A stretch of 36,113 nt of DNA from Gammaproteobacteria bacterium (GTDB taxonomy: Bacteria > Pseudomonadota > Gammaproteobacteria > UBA6429 > Thiohalophilaceae). Under the pieces are notes generated by a model. That model searched no databases, was not told the origin of the DNA, and saw only the letters and a list, made by a program, of their open reading frames with translations. Below, piece after piece: positions 23,180 to 32,003 of this stretch. A program made the position numbers and the translations under genes. The stretch lies in contig JASBTR010000066.1 in assembly GCA_030148325.1 (NCBI GenBank), positions 1-36,113 on the forward strand, written 5' to 3'. Numbering within the stretch: the first letter of the stretch is position 1; every line of letters begins with the position of its first letter.

Positions 23180-24043
23180 ATGCACGCTTCCCTTTCTGAT
23201 CGCCTGTTTGCCCTGCTGCAAATTATTCTGCCGCATCATTTTCTCTCCCGCATTATGCTCAGGCTGACCCGCAGCCGCGGGCTTTTCCGACGTCTGTTCA
23301 CACCCTGGTTCATCCGCCGTTTCAATATCGACATGAGTCAGGCGCGCGAAGCCGACTGGCATAAATATGAAAATTTTAACCGGTTTTTTACGCGTGAACT
23401 CAAGGCCGACGCCCGCCCCATTCAGGGCGGCGAAAAAAGTCTGATCTGTCCGGTAGATGGCTGCGTCAGTCAGGCCGGTGCAATCCAGGATAAGCGTATT
23501 TTTCAGGCCAAGGGGCATGATTATTCGCTTGCGGCGCTGCTCGGGGCTGAAAGTCCGTGGCCGGCAGCCTTTGCCAACGGTGAGTTCGCTACCCTCTATC
23601 TTTCGCCGCGCGACTATCACCGTATCCACATGCCGCTTGAAGGCAGGCTGGTCGAGGTTATCCATGTACCCGGCCGTCTGTTCAGCGTCAATCCGGCCAC
23701 TGTGCGTAGCATACCCGGCCTCTTTGCTCGCAACGAGCGGGTGGTCTGTATTTTTGAAACCGCTATCGGCCCGGTGGCCATGGTCCTGGTCGGCGCTATT
23801 TTTGTCGCCAGTATTGAAACTGTCTGGCAGGGCGTGGTCACGCCGCCGGCTGGTCGGACAATCCGGCGCTGGGACTATCGCGAGAAAAATATTGTGCTGA
23901 AAAAAGCCCAGGAGATGGGGCGTTTCAATATGGGCTCCACCGTCGTTTTGCTATTCAGCAAGAACAGTATGGAATGGGATGAAAGCATCAGGGCCGGTAA
24001 TCCCGTGTGTATGGGACAACGACTGGGGGATTTTCCAGAATGA
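23180..24043 (+). CDS. psd: Phosphatidylserine decarboxylase proenzyme
   Basis: Psd makes phosphatidylethanolamine in the inner membrane and matures by self-cleavage to a pyruvoyl enzyme. The 287-residue product has YHRIHMP with the catalytic His near residue 150 and the Asp region CPVDGCVSQAG near 91-101. The cleavage site Gly252-Ser253 is in NMGSTVVLLF, where Met replaces the usual Leu of LGST. The length is typical. Its stop codon lies inside a perfect 31-bp inverted repeat (24039-24127). In Pseudomonas aeruginosa psd is next to fimW/fimX; here they are 3.7 kb apart. Confidence 0.95.
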   Translation: MHASLSDRLFALLQIILPHHFLSRIMLRLTRSRGLFRRLFTPWFIRRFNIDMSQAREADWHKYENFNRFFTRELKADARPIQGGEKSLICPVDGCVSQAGAIQDKRIFQAKGHDYSLAALLGAESPWPAAFANGEFATLYLSPRDYHRIHMPLEGRLVEVIHVPGRLFSVNPATVRSIPGLFARNERVVCIFETAIGPVAMVLVGAIFVASIETVWQGVVTPPAGRTIRRWDYREKNIVLKKAQEMGRFNMGSTVVLLFSKNSMEWDESIRAGNPVCMGQRLGDFPE

Positions 24044-24127
24044 TGGGTTTCGCTTCGCTCTACCCATCCAACTTACAAGGGGCATAATAAAGAGTAGGAT
24101 GGGTAGAGCGAAGCGAAACCCATCATT
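24039..24127. repeat. Perfect 31-bp inverted repeat overlapping the psd stop
   Basis: The arms at 24039-24069 and 24097-24127 are exact complements (AATGATGGGTTTCGCTTCGC... and its reverse). They flank a 27-bp loop. The psd TGA (24041-24043) is within the left arm, and the right arm ends 12 bp before the stop of the opposing gene. This is a widespread palindromic family in Proteobacteria (memory-based statement) and could terminate both transcripts. Confidence 0.85.
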
Positions 24128-24138
24128 TTCAATGGCAG

Positions 24139-24549
24139 TTACGGAATCGTCGCCACCAGCGCCTTCAGCTCTTCATGGGAAAAAAGCTCAACCGCATCTG
24201 GTACTGAAGGGGTATAAATTGTGAAGTAATGGGTAAACAGGTTAAGCCGTTCCCTGTCCGAGAGCAGGGCAATCGCGCTTATATCAATGTTCAGACGCAA
24301 CAACGCTGCTCGGGTAGCCCTGTAATGCGCTTCTGCCGCCTCCAGCCGCAGGCTGACATGGTCAACCGTATCCGCTTTTGGCGCTTCGCCGTTCAACAGA
24401 CTGAACCCGGCGGCACAGGCCTCAGCATGCAGAATCACCACATCCCGTTCCGCATTTCTGAGCTCGATTACCTGCTTTCTGATAAAAGGGTTTTTGAGTG
24501 AGGGCAGCATTTTTTCCATTCCAGGCGCCGTTTTTATTCCCGTATTCAT
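24139..24549 (-). CDS. Hypothetical helical protein, 136 residues
   Basis: I do not recognise a family. The product has no signal or membrane segment and is mostly helical. A region near residues 24-50 (KQVIELRNAERDVVILHAEA) and another near 62-88 (HVSLRLEAAEAHYRATRAALL) could form a helical pair. The C-terminal part reads DRERLNLFTHYFTIYTPS. Two Met codons (residues 1 and 11) could serve as start; neither has a strong Shine-Dalgarno. It lies downstream of epmA on the same strand, 119 bp away, and converges on psd. Confidence 0.6.
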   Translation of the reverse strand: MNTGIKTAPGMEKMLPSLKNPFIRKQVIELRNAERDVVILHAEACAAGFSLLNGEAPKADTVDHVSLRLEAAEAHYRATRAALLRLNIDISAIALLSDRERLNLFTHYFTIYTPSVPDAVELFSHEELKALVATIP

Positions 24550-24667
24550 ACTCTATGTTTTCGGGCGCAGGTGGAAAATCATTAATAATTTTTTACGCGA
24601 ATTTTATTCCCTGTTTGTGCTATAGATTCTCGACAAAGGCTGCACTCGAAACAACAGACAAAAACAG

Positions 24668-25624
24668 TCAGGCTCGCTCGCTGTCAAAGAATAATACGGC
24701 GGCAATATCTGCCTGCCCGGTAATCAACATCAGCAGCCGATCGAGTCCCAGCGCCACGCCGGCGCAATCCGGCAAGCCCTGCGCCAGAGCGGCGAGTAAA
24801 CGTTCATCAAGCGGCATGACCGGCAGACCTGCCTGCGTCCGTCGCTGATTTTCCGCCTCAAAGCGCCGACGCTGCTCATCGGCATCGGCCAGTTCGTGGA
24901 AACCATTGGCCAGTTCCATGCCATTGATATACAGCTCGAAGCGCTCGGCCAGCCCCCCCCTGATTCGCGCCAGTGCAGCCTGAGAAGCCGGATAATCATA
25001 AATAAAAACCGGGCAGTCACGCGGCAGGGCCGGTTCCACCACATGGCTCATCAGCAAATCCAGCCAGGCATCCCGATCGTCACCCAGCGCCGGAACATAC
25101 ACGTTGTAGCGCCGGGCGCAGTCCTGCAGGGCGTCGATATCCGCATTCAGCGGATCGAGGCCGGCAAAACGCTTCAGCGCTTCCTGATAGCTAAAGAACT
25201 GGGTATCTGTTAAAAGTAAGCGCCCACCAACCAGTTCCCGCACCAGCATATCGACCTCATCCATCAGGGCATGATGATCGAAACCAGTGCGATACCACTC
25301 CAGCAGGCTGAACTCGGGATTATGCCGCCGCCCGGCCTCACCCTCACGGAACACCTTGCAGATCTGGTAGATCGAACCACTGCCGGCTGCCAGCAGGCGT
25401 TTCATGGGAAATTCGGGCGAGCTGTGCAAATAGCGTGCTTTTGCCCCCGCCGGGGTGGAAACGACAAAGCTGTGAATATGGGGATCGGGCGTGGCGGCCT
25501 GCGACAACAACGGTGTTTCCACTTCCCAGACGTCGCGGGCCTGAAAAAAGGCCCGCGTCTGCGCCAGCAGGCGGGCCCGTAGACGAAGGGTATCGAAGGA
25601 AGCCGATGGCCGCCAGTTAGACAT
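24668..25624 (-). CDS. epmA: EF-P--(R)-beta-lysine ligase EpmA (GenX/PoxA)
   Basis: EpmA is a truncated class II lysyl-tRNA-synthetase-like enzyme that attaches (R)-beta-lysine to EF-P. At 318 residues it lacks the tRNA anticodon-binding domain, as expected (E. coli 325). Motif 2 is FREGEAGRRHNPEFSLLEWY near residues 106-125, and motif 3 is GVALGLDRLLML near 292-303. The gene starts 14 bp after efp on the same strand, an operon with its own substrate. Confidence 0.95.
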   Translation of the reverse strand: MSNWRPSASFDTLRLRARLLAQTRAFFQARDVWEVETPLLSQAATPDPHIHSFVVSTPAGAKARYLHSSPEFPMKRLLAAGSGSIYQICKVFREGEAGRRHNPEFSLLEWYRTGFDHHALMDEVDMLVRELVGGRLLLTDTQFFSYQEALKRFAGLDPLNADIDALQDCARRYNVYVPALGDDRDAWLDLLMSHVVEPALPRDCPVFIYDYPASQAALARIRGGLAERFELYINGMELANGFHELADADEQRRRFEAENQRRTQAGLPVMPLDERLLAALAQGLPDCAGVALGLDRLLMLITGQADIAAVLFFDSERA

Positions 25625-25638
25625 GGGCGTGATTCACA

Positions 25639-26208
25639 TCACTCTTTGGCGCGGCTGACGTATTCACCCGTGCGGGTATCAACCTTGATCAGTTCCCCCT
25701 CTTCGATGAACAGGGGCACCCGCACCACCGCACCGGTTTCGCAGGTCGCCGGTTTACCGCCACCACCGGACGTATCACCACGCAGGCCTGGATCGGTTTC
25801 GGTGACTTTCAGGACCACATGGTTGGCCGGCGTCACTGCAATGGGATTGCCGTTCCACAGGGTTACCTCACAGATATCCTGTTCCTTCAGCCACTTGATG
25901 GCGTCCGCTACCGCATTTTCATCCGCCCCTACCTGTTCAAAGGTCTCAGGGTCCATGAAATACCAGGCATCGCCATCGGTGTAGAGATACTGCATATCGG
26001 TATCGATAACATCGGCCGCTTCAACTGTTTCTCCGGACTTGAAGGTTTTCTCCAGTACCCGCCCGGTCTTGAGATTGCGGATCTTGACCCGGTTAAACGC
26101 CTGTCCCTTGCCCGGTTTGACGAACTCATTTTCAATAATGCTGCAGGGGTCGCCATCCAGCATCAGCTTCAAGCCGCTGCGAAATTCGTTGGTACTGTAT
26201 GTTGCCAT
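25639..26208 (-). CDS. efp: Elongation factor P
   Basis: EF-P relieves ribosome stalling at polyproline. The 189-residue product has the three-domain length of E. coli EF-P (188). The modified residue sits in the loop [13 protein letters not shown], with the acceptor Lys near position 34 as in the beta-lysylated type. The C-terminal signature ([15 protein letters not shown]) is intact. It leads the efp-epmA operon and diverges from epmB, so the whole modification pathway except the accessory hydroxylase EpmC is here. Confidence 0.97.
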   Translation of the reverse strand: MATYSTNEFRSGLKLMLDGDPCSIIENEFVKPGKGQAFNRVKIRNLKTGRVLEKTFKSGETVEAADVIDTDMQYLYTDGDAWYFMDPETFEQVGADENAVADAIKWLKEQDICEVTLWNGNPIAVTPANHVVLKVTETDPGLRGDTSGGGGKPATCETGAVVRVPLFIEEGELIKVDTRTGEYVSRAKE

Positions 26209-26328
26209 GTAAGCCTCGATTATGCTGTTATGCTGTGCAGGTGCACTAACCCCGAATATTTCATGAATTCACCCAACCATCGCGTAAATTTATGAAATAT
26301 CCGAGCTAATACGAATACGAAAAAAACC

Positions 26329-27399
26329 ATGATACCGAAAACCGCCGAACTTTTGCAGATCCTGCCTTCCCAAATCAGTGAGACAACAGCGAACAGCCCC
26401 CCGAAAGACGACAAAAGCTGGCAACAGCAACAGGCCGATGCCCTGCGTGAGCCTGCCAGACTGCTGCAGCAACTGGCCCTGCCCGATTCTCTGCTGGCGG
26501 CGGCAGAAGCCGCCGGCGCCCGCTTTAGTCTACGCGTCCCCGCCGCCTGGCTTGCACGTATCGAAAAGGGTAACCCGACTGATCCCCTGCTGCGCCAGAT
26601 TCTCCCGGCGGCGGAAGAGCTACGAAGCTCAACTGCTTTCAGTACTGATCCTGTCGGCGACCGCGCGGCGCGGGCAGCACCCGGCCTGCTGCACAAATAC
26701 CAGGGCCGCGTGCTATTGATGACGACGGGCGCCTGCGCCATCCATTGCCGCTATTGCTTCCGCCGACACTACCCCTATTCCGATGACAGCTTATTGACAC
26801 AACTGCCTGCGGCACTGGATTATATCCGCACGGATAACAGCATTCATGAAGTCATTCTCAGCGGCGGCGATCCCCTCAGTCTCAGCAACAGCCGTCTCGC
26901 CCAGCTCATTCAACAGATCCAGACTATCGCCCACGTCAAACGCCTGCGCATTCACACCCGCACCCCGGTAGCCCTCCCCGAGCGTATCGATGCAGGGCTG
27001 CTTGAAGTTTTGAATACCGTTAAATTACAGTCGGTTATGGTGATTCACTGCAACCATCCAGAGGAACTCGATGAGCAGGTGCTCGAAGCACTCTCGGCGC
27101 TAAGGCAATGCGGCCTGACCCTGCTGAACCAGTCCGTTCTGCTCAAAGGCGTGAATGACAATGTGGATATTCTCAGCCATCTCAGTCAACGGCTGTTTTC
27201 GGCCGGTGTGCTGGCCTATTACTTGCATCAGCTGGACAGAGTCGAAGGTGCACAGCATTTCGAAGTGCCGGATACCGAGGCCATCGCGCTGCATGATGCC
27301 CTGCGTCAGCAACTGCCCGGTTACCTGCTGCCCGAACTGGTGAGAGAACAACGTGGAGTCGGCGCGAAAACACCGCTGCAGGAAGTCTGTCGGCCTTAG
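26329..27399 (+). CDS. epmB: EF-P beta-lysylation protein EpmB (lysine 2,3-aminomutase family)
   Basis: EpmB is a radical SAM, PLP-dependent enzyme that converts (S)-alpha-lysine to (R)-beta-lysine for EpmA. The 356-residue protein has the radical SAM cluster motif CxxxCxxC at Cys136, Cys140 and Cys143 (CAIHCRYCFRRHYPY), SGGDPLSLS near residues 182-190, and the family's HTRTPVALPERI. The length fits EpmB (E. coli 342), which is shorter than clostridial KamA. It diverges from efp with a 120-bp shared promoter region. Confidence 0.94.
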   Translation: MIPKTAELLQILPSQISETTANSPPKDDKSWQQQQADALREPARLLQQLALPDSLLAAAEAAGARFSLRVPAAWLARIEKGNPTDPLLRQILPAAEELRSSTAFSTDPVGDRAARAAPGLLHKYQGRVLLMTTGACAIHCRYCFRRHYPYSDDSLLTQLPAALDYIRTDNSIHEVILSGGDPLSLSNSRLAQLIQQIQTIAHVKRLRIHTRTPVALPERIDAGLLEVLNTVKLQSVMVIHCNHPEELDEQVLEALSALRQCGLTLLNQSVLLKGVNDNVDILSHLSQRLFSAGVLAYYLHQLDRVEGAQHFEVPDTEAIALHDALRQQLPGYLLPELVREQRGVGAKTPLQEVCRP

Positions 27400-27405
27400 G
27401 TTGTG

Positions 27406-27528
27406 CCCATCCATAAACATGGATAAATAACGCAAAGAATGCGGAGGCGCTAAGACACAAAGAAAAAAGTTATTAATATATATCTCTGCGTCTTAGGGTC
27501 TGCGTTTGATATAAACCTTTATGGACAG
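27406..27528. repeat. Long palindromic repeat (CGCAAAG family), copy 2, inverted
   Basis: Read on the opposite strand, this matches 4563-4713: CCCATCCATAAAnATGGATAA at one end, TATAAACCTTTATGGA at the other, and CGCAAAGA..GGCGC..AAGA between. The inverted arms have decayed compared with copy 1. It follows epmB directly. Confidence 0.75.
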
Positions 27529-27764
27529 ACGCCAGATATATTTAGCGGTTTTTCTGCACTACCCGCAAACTGTCCCGGGAAATTTTGGACAAAAGCGGCT
27601 TTTTAACCGATAACCGGTCACGCTATGACCAATTGCTTACTGTTTTAGCGTTTTGACGGCATGCAGGGCAAACGAAAATATGCCATAATTTCAAATAGTT
27701 AAACTTTTCTGGATGGTGTCTGGTTAGCAATACGCGCATCATCTGAAACGTCTGGAGAGGGTAT
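27529..27764 (+). other. Non-coding region upstream of fimW-like gene
   Basis: No ORF or RNA gene is seen. Together with the repeat at 27406-27528 this makes a 365-bp gap. CATAAT at 27684-27689 could be a -10 box but has no good -35. GGAGAGG at 27754-27760 is the ribosome binding site for the GTG at 27765. Confidence 0.4.
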
Positions 27765-29579
27765 GTGGCCAAGCCACCTGATATAGACATTCCCGCGCGC
27801 CACAAGCCGGGCAAAACGTCGTTCACTATTCGTCCGAAAAAGGTCGAGCAGTGGCTGGAAGATCTTCCCCGCGCCAATCTGGGCGAAACGGCGCGCCTGC
27901 TCTATGACGCCCTGCTGGATGTAAACCGGACAATATACTCTTATCAGGATCGCCTGCGCTTCCTGGAATCCCTGCGCGAGCCCATTCAATATGTAACCGA
28001 TTCCCTAAAAAAACATTTCATTGGCGCCAGTTATCCCCTGCCGGTCAAAAATCAGAAAATTGCCGCCGCTACCCGTGAAATCCAGGCGGCCATGGCAACC
28101 GGGTACAAGATTGCCATTAGCGACATGCTGCAAAATAGCTTCCTGTTTACTGATAAAAAACTGCTGGCGACCCTTTTGCATCGCGCCATCACCTACTATG
28201 GCCGCACCCTGCTGACGTCCTATCAGATTTACGCCCCCTGCGCCCCCAAAGTCTGGCTGGAGCTGCACAGGCTTTACAGCATCGCTGAATCCCGTAAGCT
28301 GGAAAACCAGCTGGTAGCCGACTATCAGCGCATACATGTCGAACGCGCCAGCATCAATGCCGAATACAGCCGCATTCTGCTGCTGGCACTGGCTTCACCC
28401 TATAAGCTGCGCCAGGGCGAAGCCAGCAAGATTCACTTCACCCTTGAGCGCTGGACCCAGCACTGCCAGCTGTCACCCATTGATGAATACAAAAATCGGG
28501 AACACGGCTATTTTGCGGTAATGCTGGATCGGGATGCCCCGCCCCGCTCGCTCGCCATGACCATGCCGAAAGACTGCGATCCGCAACAGTGCCGGATACT
28601 GAATACCGAAAGTCTGGCTGAACTCATTCGCGCTGAAATACAGGATACCGAAGATATCGGCAGCACCACCATCAGCGGCGTCGAACTCTCCCGTCCGGAT
28701 CTGTCGCATGACCTGCTGCGCCGACTGCTGGTCGCCTGGGGTGTGGAAACCAAACGTGGATTCTCGCGCACCCGCAAGCAGGAAAAGGTGGAGGTCGGCA
28801 TCGGTCTAAGCGCCATTCACAAGCATATCAGTTATCGCAAAAATCACGAGCAGACCGACATCTACAATAACACGGCCCATTTCGAAAGCATGGTCATCGA
28901 AAACATCAATGAGGAAAAACCGGATGTCTGGAACATGGTTTATCCGACCGAACTGCCCGGCCTTGCCCCCCTGGTCGAAGAAGAGCTCAACCTCGCCGCC
29001 CCGGGAGATAGTAACAACCCGGCTTCGCCCTCTTACCCGCAGGGCACCTGGGCGATTATCAATGAAAGCGCCGGTGGTTATTGTCTGGAATATCGTAAGG
29101 GAAATGGCGCCAAGGCCCAGGTTGGTGAACTGATTGGCATTCGTCGCAAAAGCGGAAACATCTGGAAATGGAACATCGGCGTCATTCGCTGGATGAAATT
29201 CTCCAGCACCCGAACCCTGCGTCTGGGTGTGGAAATGCTCAACCCGAATGCCGCTGCTGTTGGCATCCGTTCACAGGGCCTGCATGCCAAAACATCCGCC
29301 TGGCAGCGCACCCTGATGCTGCCCGAAATTCCGGCTATTCAGCAACCGACCACCCTGATCACCGCCCCGGCCCCCTGGCGCATCGGCAACCAGATCATAA
29401 TCAATATCCTTGGCAAAGTACTGCACGTACAACTGACCTCAGTAACCCAGTGCACGGGCCTGTTCAGCCAGTTTCAGTTCAAACTCCTGAATGCCGAACA
29501 GAGCGAAGATGATACGCAGGATGTCTCCGGTCACTGGGAAGTGGACAAGGATTTTGCCAAAATCTGGTCAGCCATGTAA
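27765..29579 (+). CDS. fimW: FimW-like c-di-GMP effector with PilZ-like domain
   Basis: In Pseudomonas aeruginosa FimW (PA4958) binds c-di-GMP, moves to the pole on surface contact and promotes type IV pilus assembly. This 604-residue cytosolic protein has a long helical N-terminal region and a PilZ-like segment at about residues 424-515. That segment contains GTWAIINESAGGYCLEY (the NxSxxG box) and a beta-rich IGVIRWMK...LRLGVEML. The usual upstream RxxxR is not obvious, so c-di-GMP binding is plausible but unproven. The assignment rests on the PilZ-like part and on the FimX-like gene directly downstream, the same order as in Pseudomonas. GTG start with GGAGAGG just upstream. Confidence 0.78.
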   Translation: MAKPPDIDIPARHKPGKTSFTIRPKKVEQWLEDLPRANLGETARLLYDALLDVNRTIYSYQDRLRFLESLREPIQYVTDSLKKHFIGASYPLPVKNQKIAAATREIQAAMATGYKIAISDMLQNSFLFTDKKLLATLLHRAITYYGRTLLTSYQIYAPCAPKVWLELHRLYSIAESRKLENQLVADYQRIHVERASINAEYSRILLLALASPYKLRQGEASKIHFTLERWTQHCQLSPIDEYKNREHGYFAVMLDRDAPPRSLAMTMPKDCDPQQCRILNTESLAELIRAEIQDTEDIGSTTISGVELSRPDLSHDLLRRLLVAWGVETKRGFSRTRKQEKVEVGIGLSAIHKHISYRKNHEQTDIYNNTAHFESMVIENINEEKPDVWNMVYPTELPGLAPLVEEELNLAAPGDSNNPASPSYPQGTWAIINESAGGYCLEYRKGNGAKAQVGELIGIRRKSGNIWKWNIGVIRWMKFSSTRTLRLGVEMLNPNAAAVGIRSQGLHAKTSAWQRTLMLPEIPAIQQPTTLITAPAPWRIGNQIIINILGKVLHVQLTSVTQCTGLFSQFQFKLLNAEQSEDDTQDVSGHWEVDKDFAKIWSAM

Positions 29580-29639
29580 ATGGCTGCCTTTAAGTATAAA
29601 ACAGTCACAAACCTGCAAGCCGCCCGCCTGACAATGGGC

Positions 29640-29668
29640 TTGAAAATAGTATGAGATACGGTTATACA
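29640..29668 (+). promoter_or_regulatory. Candidate sigma-70 promoter of fimX-like gene
   Basis: TTGAAA (29640-29645) and TATACA (29663-29668) are exactly 17 bp apart, 35 bp before the chosen GTG. This would let the gene be expressed separately from fimW. Confidence 0.6.
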
Positions 29669-29703
29669 GAGCCCTTGCTGATTTTTCCCCAAGGTTGTGG
29701 CGT

Positions 29704-31785
29704 GTGAGCGACAAGAATTTACTGCGAATCCTGACCCTTTTCGACAACTCGGAAGAGGCCGAGAGTCTTATTAATATCCTGCGCAATGCAGGACAGATTA
29801 TTCGCGATGTGCGTATCGAGGATGAAGAGGATCTACAGGCAGCGCTGGAAGAAAATCCTATCGATATTATTCTGGCAAAAAGAGAAACGCCTATCTATAG
29901 CGCAAAACAGGCGATCGAATTCCTGCAAAAAACCGATCGTGACTTTCCACTTATCGTCATCACCGAACCCGGCAAGCCAGCGGATGCACTGGAAGAGCTG
30001 CAGGCCGGCGCACGCGACATGGTTGCCAGCGACCAGCCCGAACAACTCAGGCACATCGTCAACCGTGAAGTAAATGATCTAAAAATACGCCGCGCCTTCC
30101 GACGTAACGAACAAATGCTGCTGGAAACGGAAAAACGCACCCGTTATCTCATCGATCAGTCCCGTGACGCCATTGCCTACGTGCATGATGGTATGCATAT
30201 CTATGCCAATAGCGCCTACCTGAAAATGTTCGGCTATACGGATCTTGAAGATATCGAAGGCGTTCCAATTCTTGACATGGTCGGCGCCGAGGATCACCCG
30301 CTACTCAAGGACTTTCTGCGTAAATACGCCAAAGGCCAGAATACTGAAGACAACATCGAGGTTGAAGGCAAACAGGTCAACGGGGACAGCTTCAGCATTA
30401 CCATGGAGTTTTCCCGCGCCAGCATGGAAGGTGAAAGCTGTTCCCAGATTATTATTCGCGATCAATCTCACAGCGAGGAACTGGAAAAACGCCTGCACAG
30501 CCTGAGCAAACAGGACCTGCTCACCAACCTGTACAACCGACCCCATTTTCTCGAACAAATTAATAAACTGCTCGGCCTGTCGGTCGAAGGCAAGGCGCAC
30601 GGTGTGTTGATGTTTATCAGCATTGATAAATTCGAGAGCATCCGCGAGGCCGTGGATATCTCCGGCGCCGACCTGCTGCTGGCGGATATCGCCGGGCTGC
30701 TGAAATCCCAGATCGGGCAAAACTGTATCCTGGCGCGTTATGAAGGTCCCATATTCAGCCTGCTGCTGCACAATATCGACATTGAACAGGCAGAAGAAAT
30801 AGCCGACTCACTCTGCCAGGCAATCCGTGAACACACATCCGATATCAATGGCAAACTGATAAACACTACCGCCAGCATCGGCATCATGCGCATCAACGAA
30901 ACCATCAGCAATAGCCATGAATGTATCAGCCGCGTAGAAAAGGGCTGCGAAATAGCACAAAAAGCGGGGGGCGATCAATACTCCGTCTATAACCCGGCTG
31001 TAGCAGAACTGGCAGAAAAGGAACAGATCAATCAATGGGCTTTCCTGATCAAGGAAGCCCTGAAACAGAATCGCTTTCGTCTACTGTTCCAGCCTATTGT
31101 CAGTCTGCATGGCGAACACGGCGCCCATTATGAAGTACTGGTGCGAATGCTGGATGAAAATGGCAAGGAACTTCAACCTGACAAATTCCTGCCGGCAGCG
31201 AATAATGCTGACCTGACAAAATACATCGACCGCTGGGTGATCGCCAATATTTTCAAATTGCTCATCGATCGGGAAAAACAGGGGCTGCTGACACGCTTCT
31301 TTGTCAAGATTTCCGAGAACTCGCTGACCGATCCCGAATTCATCCCCTGGATAAGCGAACGCATCCGGGCGCTACGCCTGACAACCGAAAATCTTATTTT
31401 CGAACTGGATGAAGACACCGCGCTGAATCATATCAAACCCGCCAGGGTACTGATCGACAGTCTCAAACAACTGCATTGCCGCACTGCATTGCAAAACTTT
31501 GGCGTAGAAAACAACACTCTGGAGTCACTCAGGCAGCTCAAGGTCGACTATATCAAGCTGCACTATGACCTCATTCACAACCTGGCGCAGAGCGTTGAGA
31601 ACCAGGAAAAAGTCAAAGCCATCACCAGCGCAACTTCGGGACAGAACATCAAGGCCATCGCCTCCTTTGTCGAGGACGCCAACAGCCTGGCCCTGCTCTG
31701 GCAATGCCAGGTTGATTTTATTCAGGGCTATTTCCTGCAACAGCCCAACACCGAACTCAATTACAGCTTCGATGATGCTTTTTAG
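29704..31785 (+). CDS. fimX: FimX-like REC-PAS-GGDEF-EAL protein with degenerate catalytic motifs
   Basis: FimX is a c-di-GMP receptor that drives polar type IV pilus assembly and twitching. The 693-residue product has the same four-domain order: receiver-like (about 5-125, without a clear phospho-Asp pocket), PAS (145-260, RYLIDQSRDAIAYVHDG), GGDEF-like (264-430) and EAL-like (445-690). The GGDEF signature is replaced by YEGPIF near 345, and EAL by EVL at 477-479. Both enzymes are therefore predicted inactive, as in P. aeruginosa FimX (GDSIF and EVL, from memory). QPIVSLHGE and the C-terminal FIQGYFLQQP are kept, consistent with ligand binding. GTG at 29704 is preferred (AAGG 9 bp upstream) over TTG at 29695. 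Confidence 0.88.
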   Translation: MSDKNLLRILTLFDNSEEAESLINILRNAGQIIRDVRIEDEEDLQAALEENPIDIILAKRETPIYSAKQAIEFLQKTDRDFPLIVITEPGKPADALEELQAGARDMVASDQPEQLRHIVNREVNDLKIRRAFRRNEQMLLETEKRTRYLIDQSRDAIAYVHDGMHIYANSAYLKMFGYTDLEDIEGVPILDMVGAEDHPLLKDFLRKYAKGQNTEDNIEVEGKQVNGDSFSITMEFSRASMEGESCSQIIIRDQSHSEELEKRLHSLSKQDLLTNLYNRPHFLEQINKLLGLSVEGKAHGVLMFISIDKFESIREAVDISGADLLLADIAGLLKSQIGQNCILARYEGPIFSLLLHNIDIEQAEEIADSLCQAIREHTSDINGKLINTTASIGIMRINETISNSHECISRVEKGCEIAQKAGGDQYSVYNPAVAELAEKEQINQWAFLIKEALKQNRFRLLFQPIVSLHGEHGAHYEVLVRMLDENGKELQPDKFLPAANNADLTKYIDRWVIANIFKLLIDREKQGLLTRFFVKISENSLTDPEFIPWISERIRALRLTTENLIFELDEDTALNHIKPARVLIDSLKQLHCRTALQNFGVENNTLESLRQLKVDYIKLHYDLIHNLAQSVENQEKVKAITSATSGQNIKAIASFVEDANSLALLWQCQVDFIQGYFLQQPNTELNYSFDDAF

Positions 31786-31817
31786 TGTGGTGTGAATAAC
31801 GCGGAGGCGCGGAGCTT

Positions 31818-31985
31818 TTATAAACAACCCTGCAGCAAGCTACGTTATTAGTCGAAAGAACAATCTGAACCGCCAAGACGCCAAGTACGCCAAGTACGCC
31901 AAGTACGCCAGGAATTATTTTACTAAACTCGGCGTCCTTGGCGTCTTGGCGGTTTAATATTAATCACAGCCTCATTCGATATTCT
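31818..31985. repeat. Long palindromic intergenic repeat (AACCGCCAAG family), copy 2
   Basis: This shares the flanks TAAACAACCC, GCAGCAAGCTACG, TTAGTCGAA, AACAATCTGAACCGCC and GGTTTAATATTAAT with 1440-1605. The arms are 31868-31891 and 31931-31954. The left arm carries a 9-bp unit (AAGTACGCC) three times, which the right arm lacks. It separates the convergent fimX and DUF1015 genes. Confidence 0.8.
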
Positions 31986-32003
31986 GTCAGGAGACCATCT
32001 CAA

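Noticed and set aside
31880..31910. Short tandem array AAGTACGCC x3 considered as a CRISPR or satellite
   Set aside because: The unit is 9 bp with no spacers, and it lies in one arm of an intergenic hairpin; it is local slippage.
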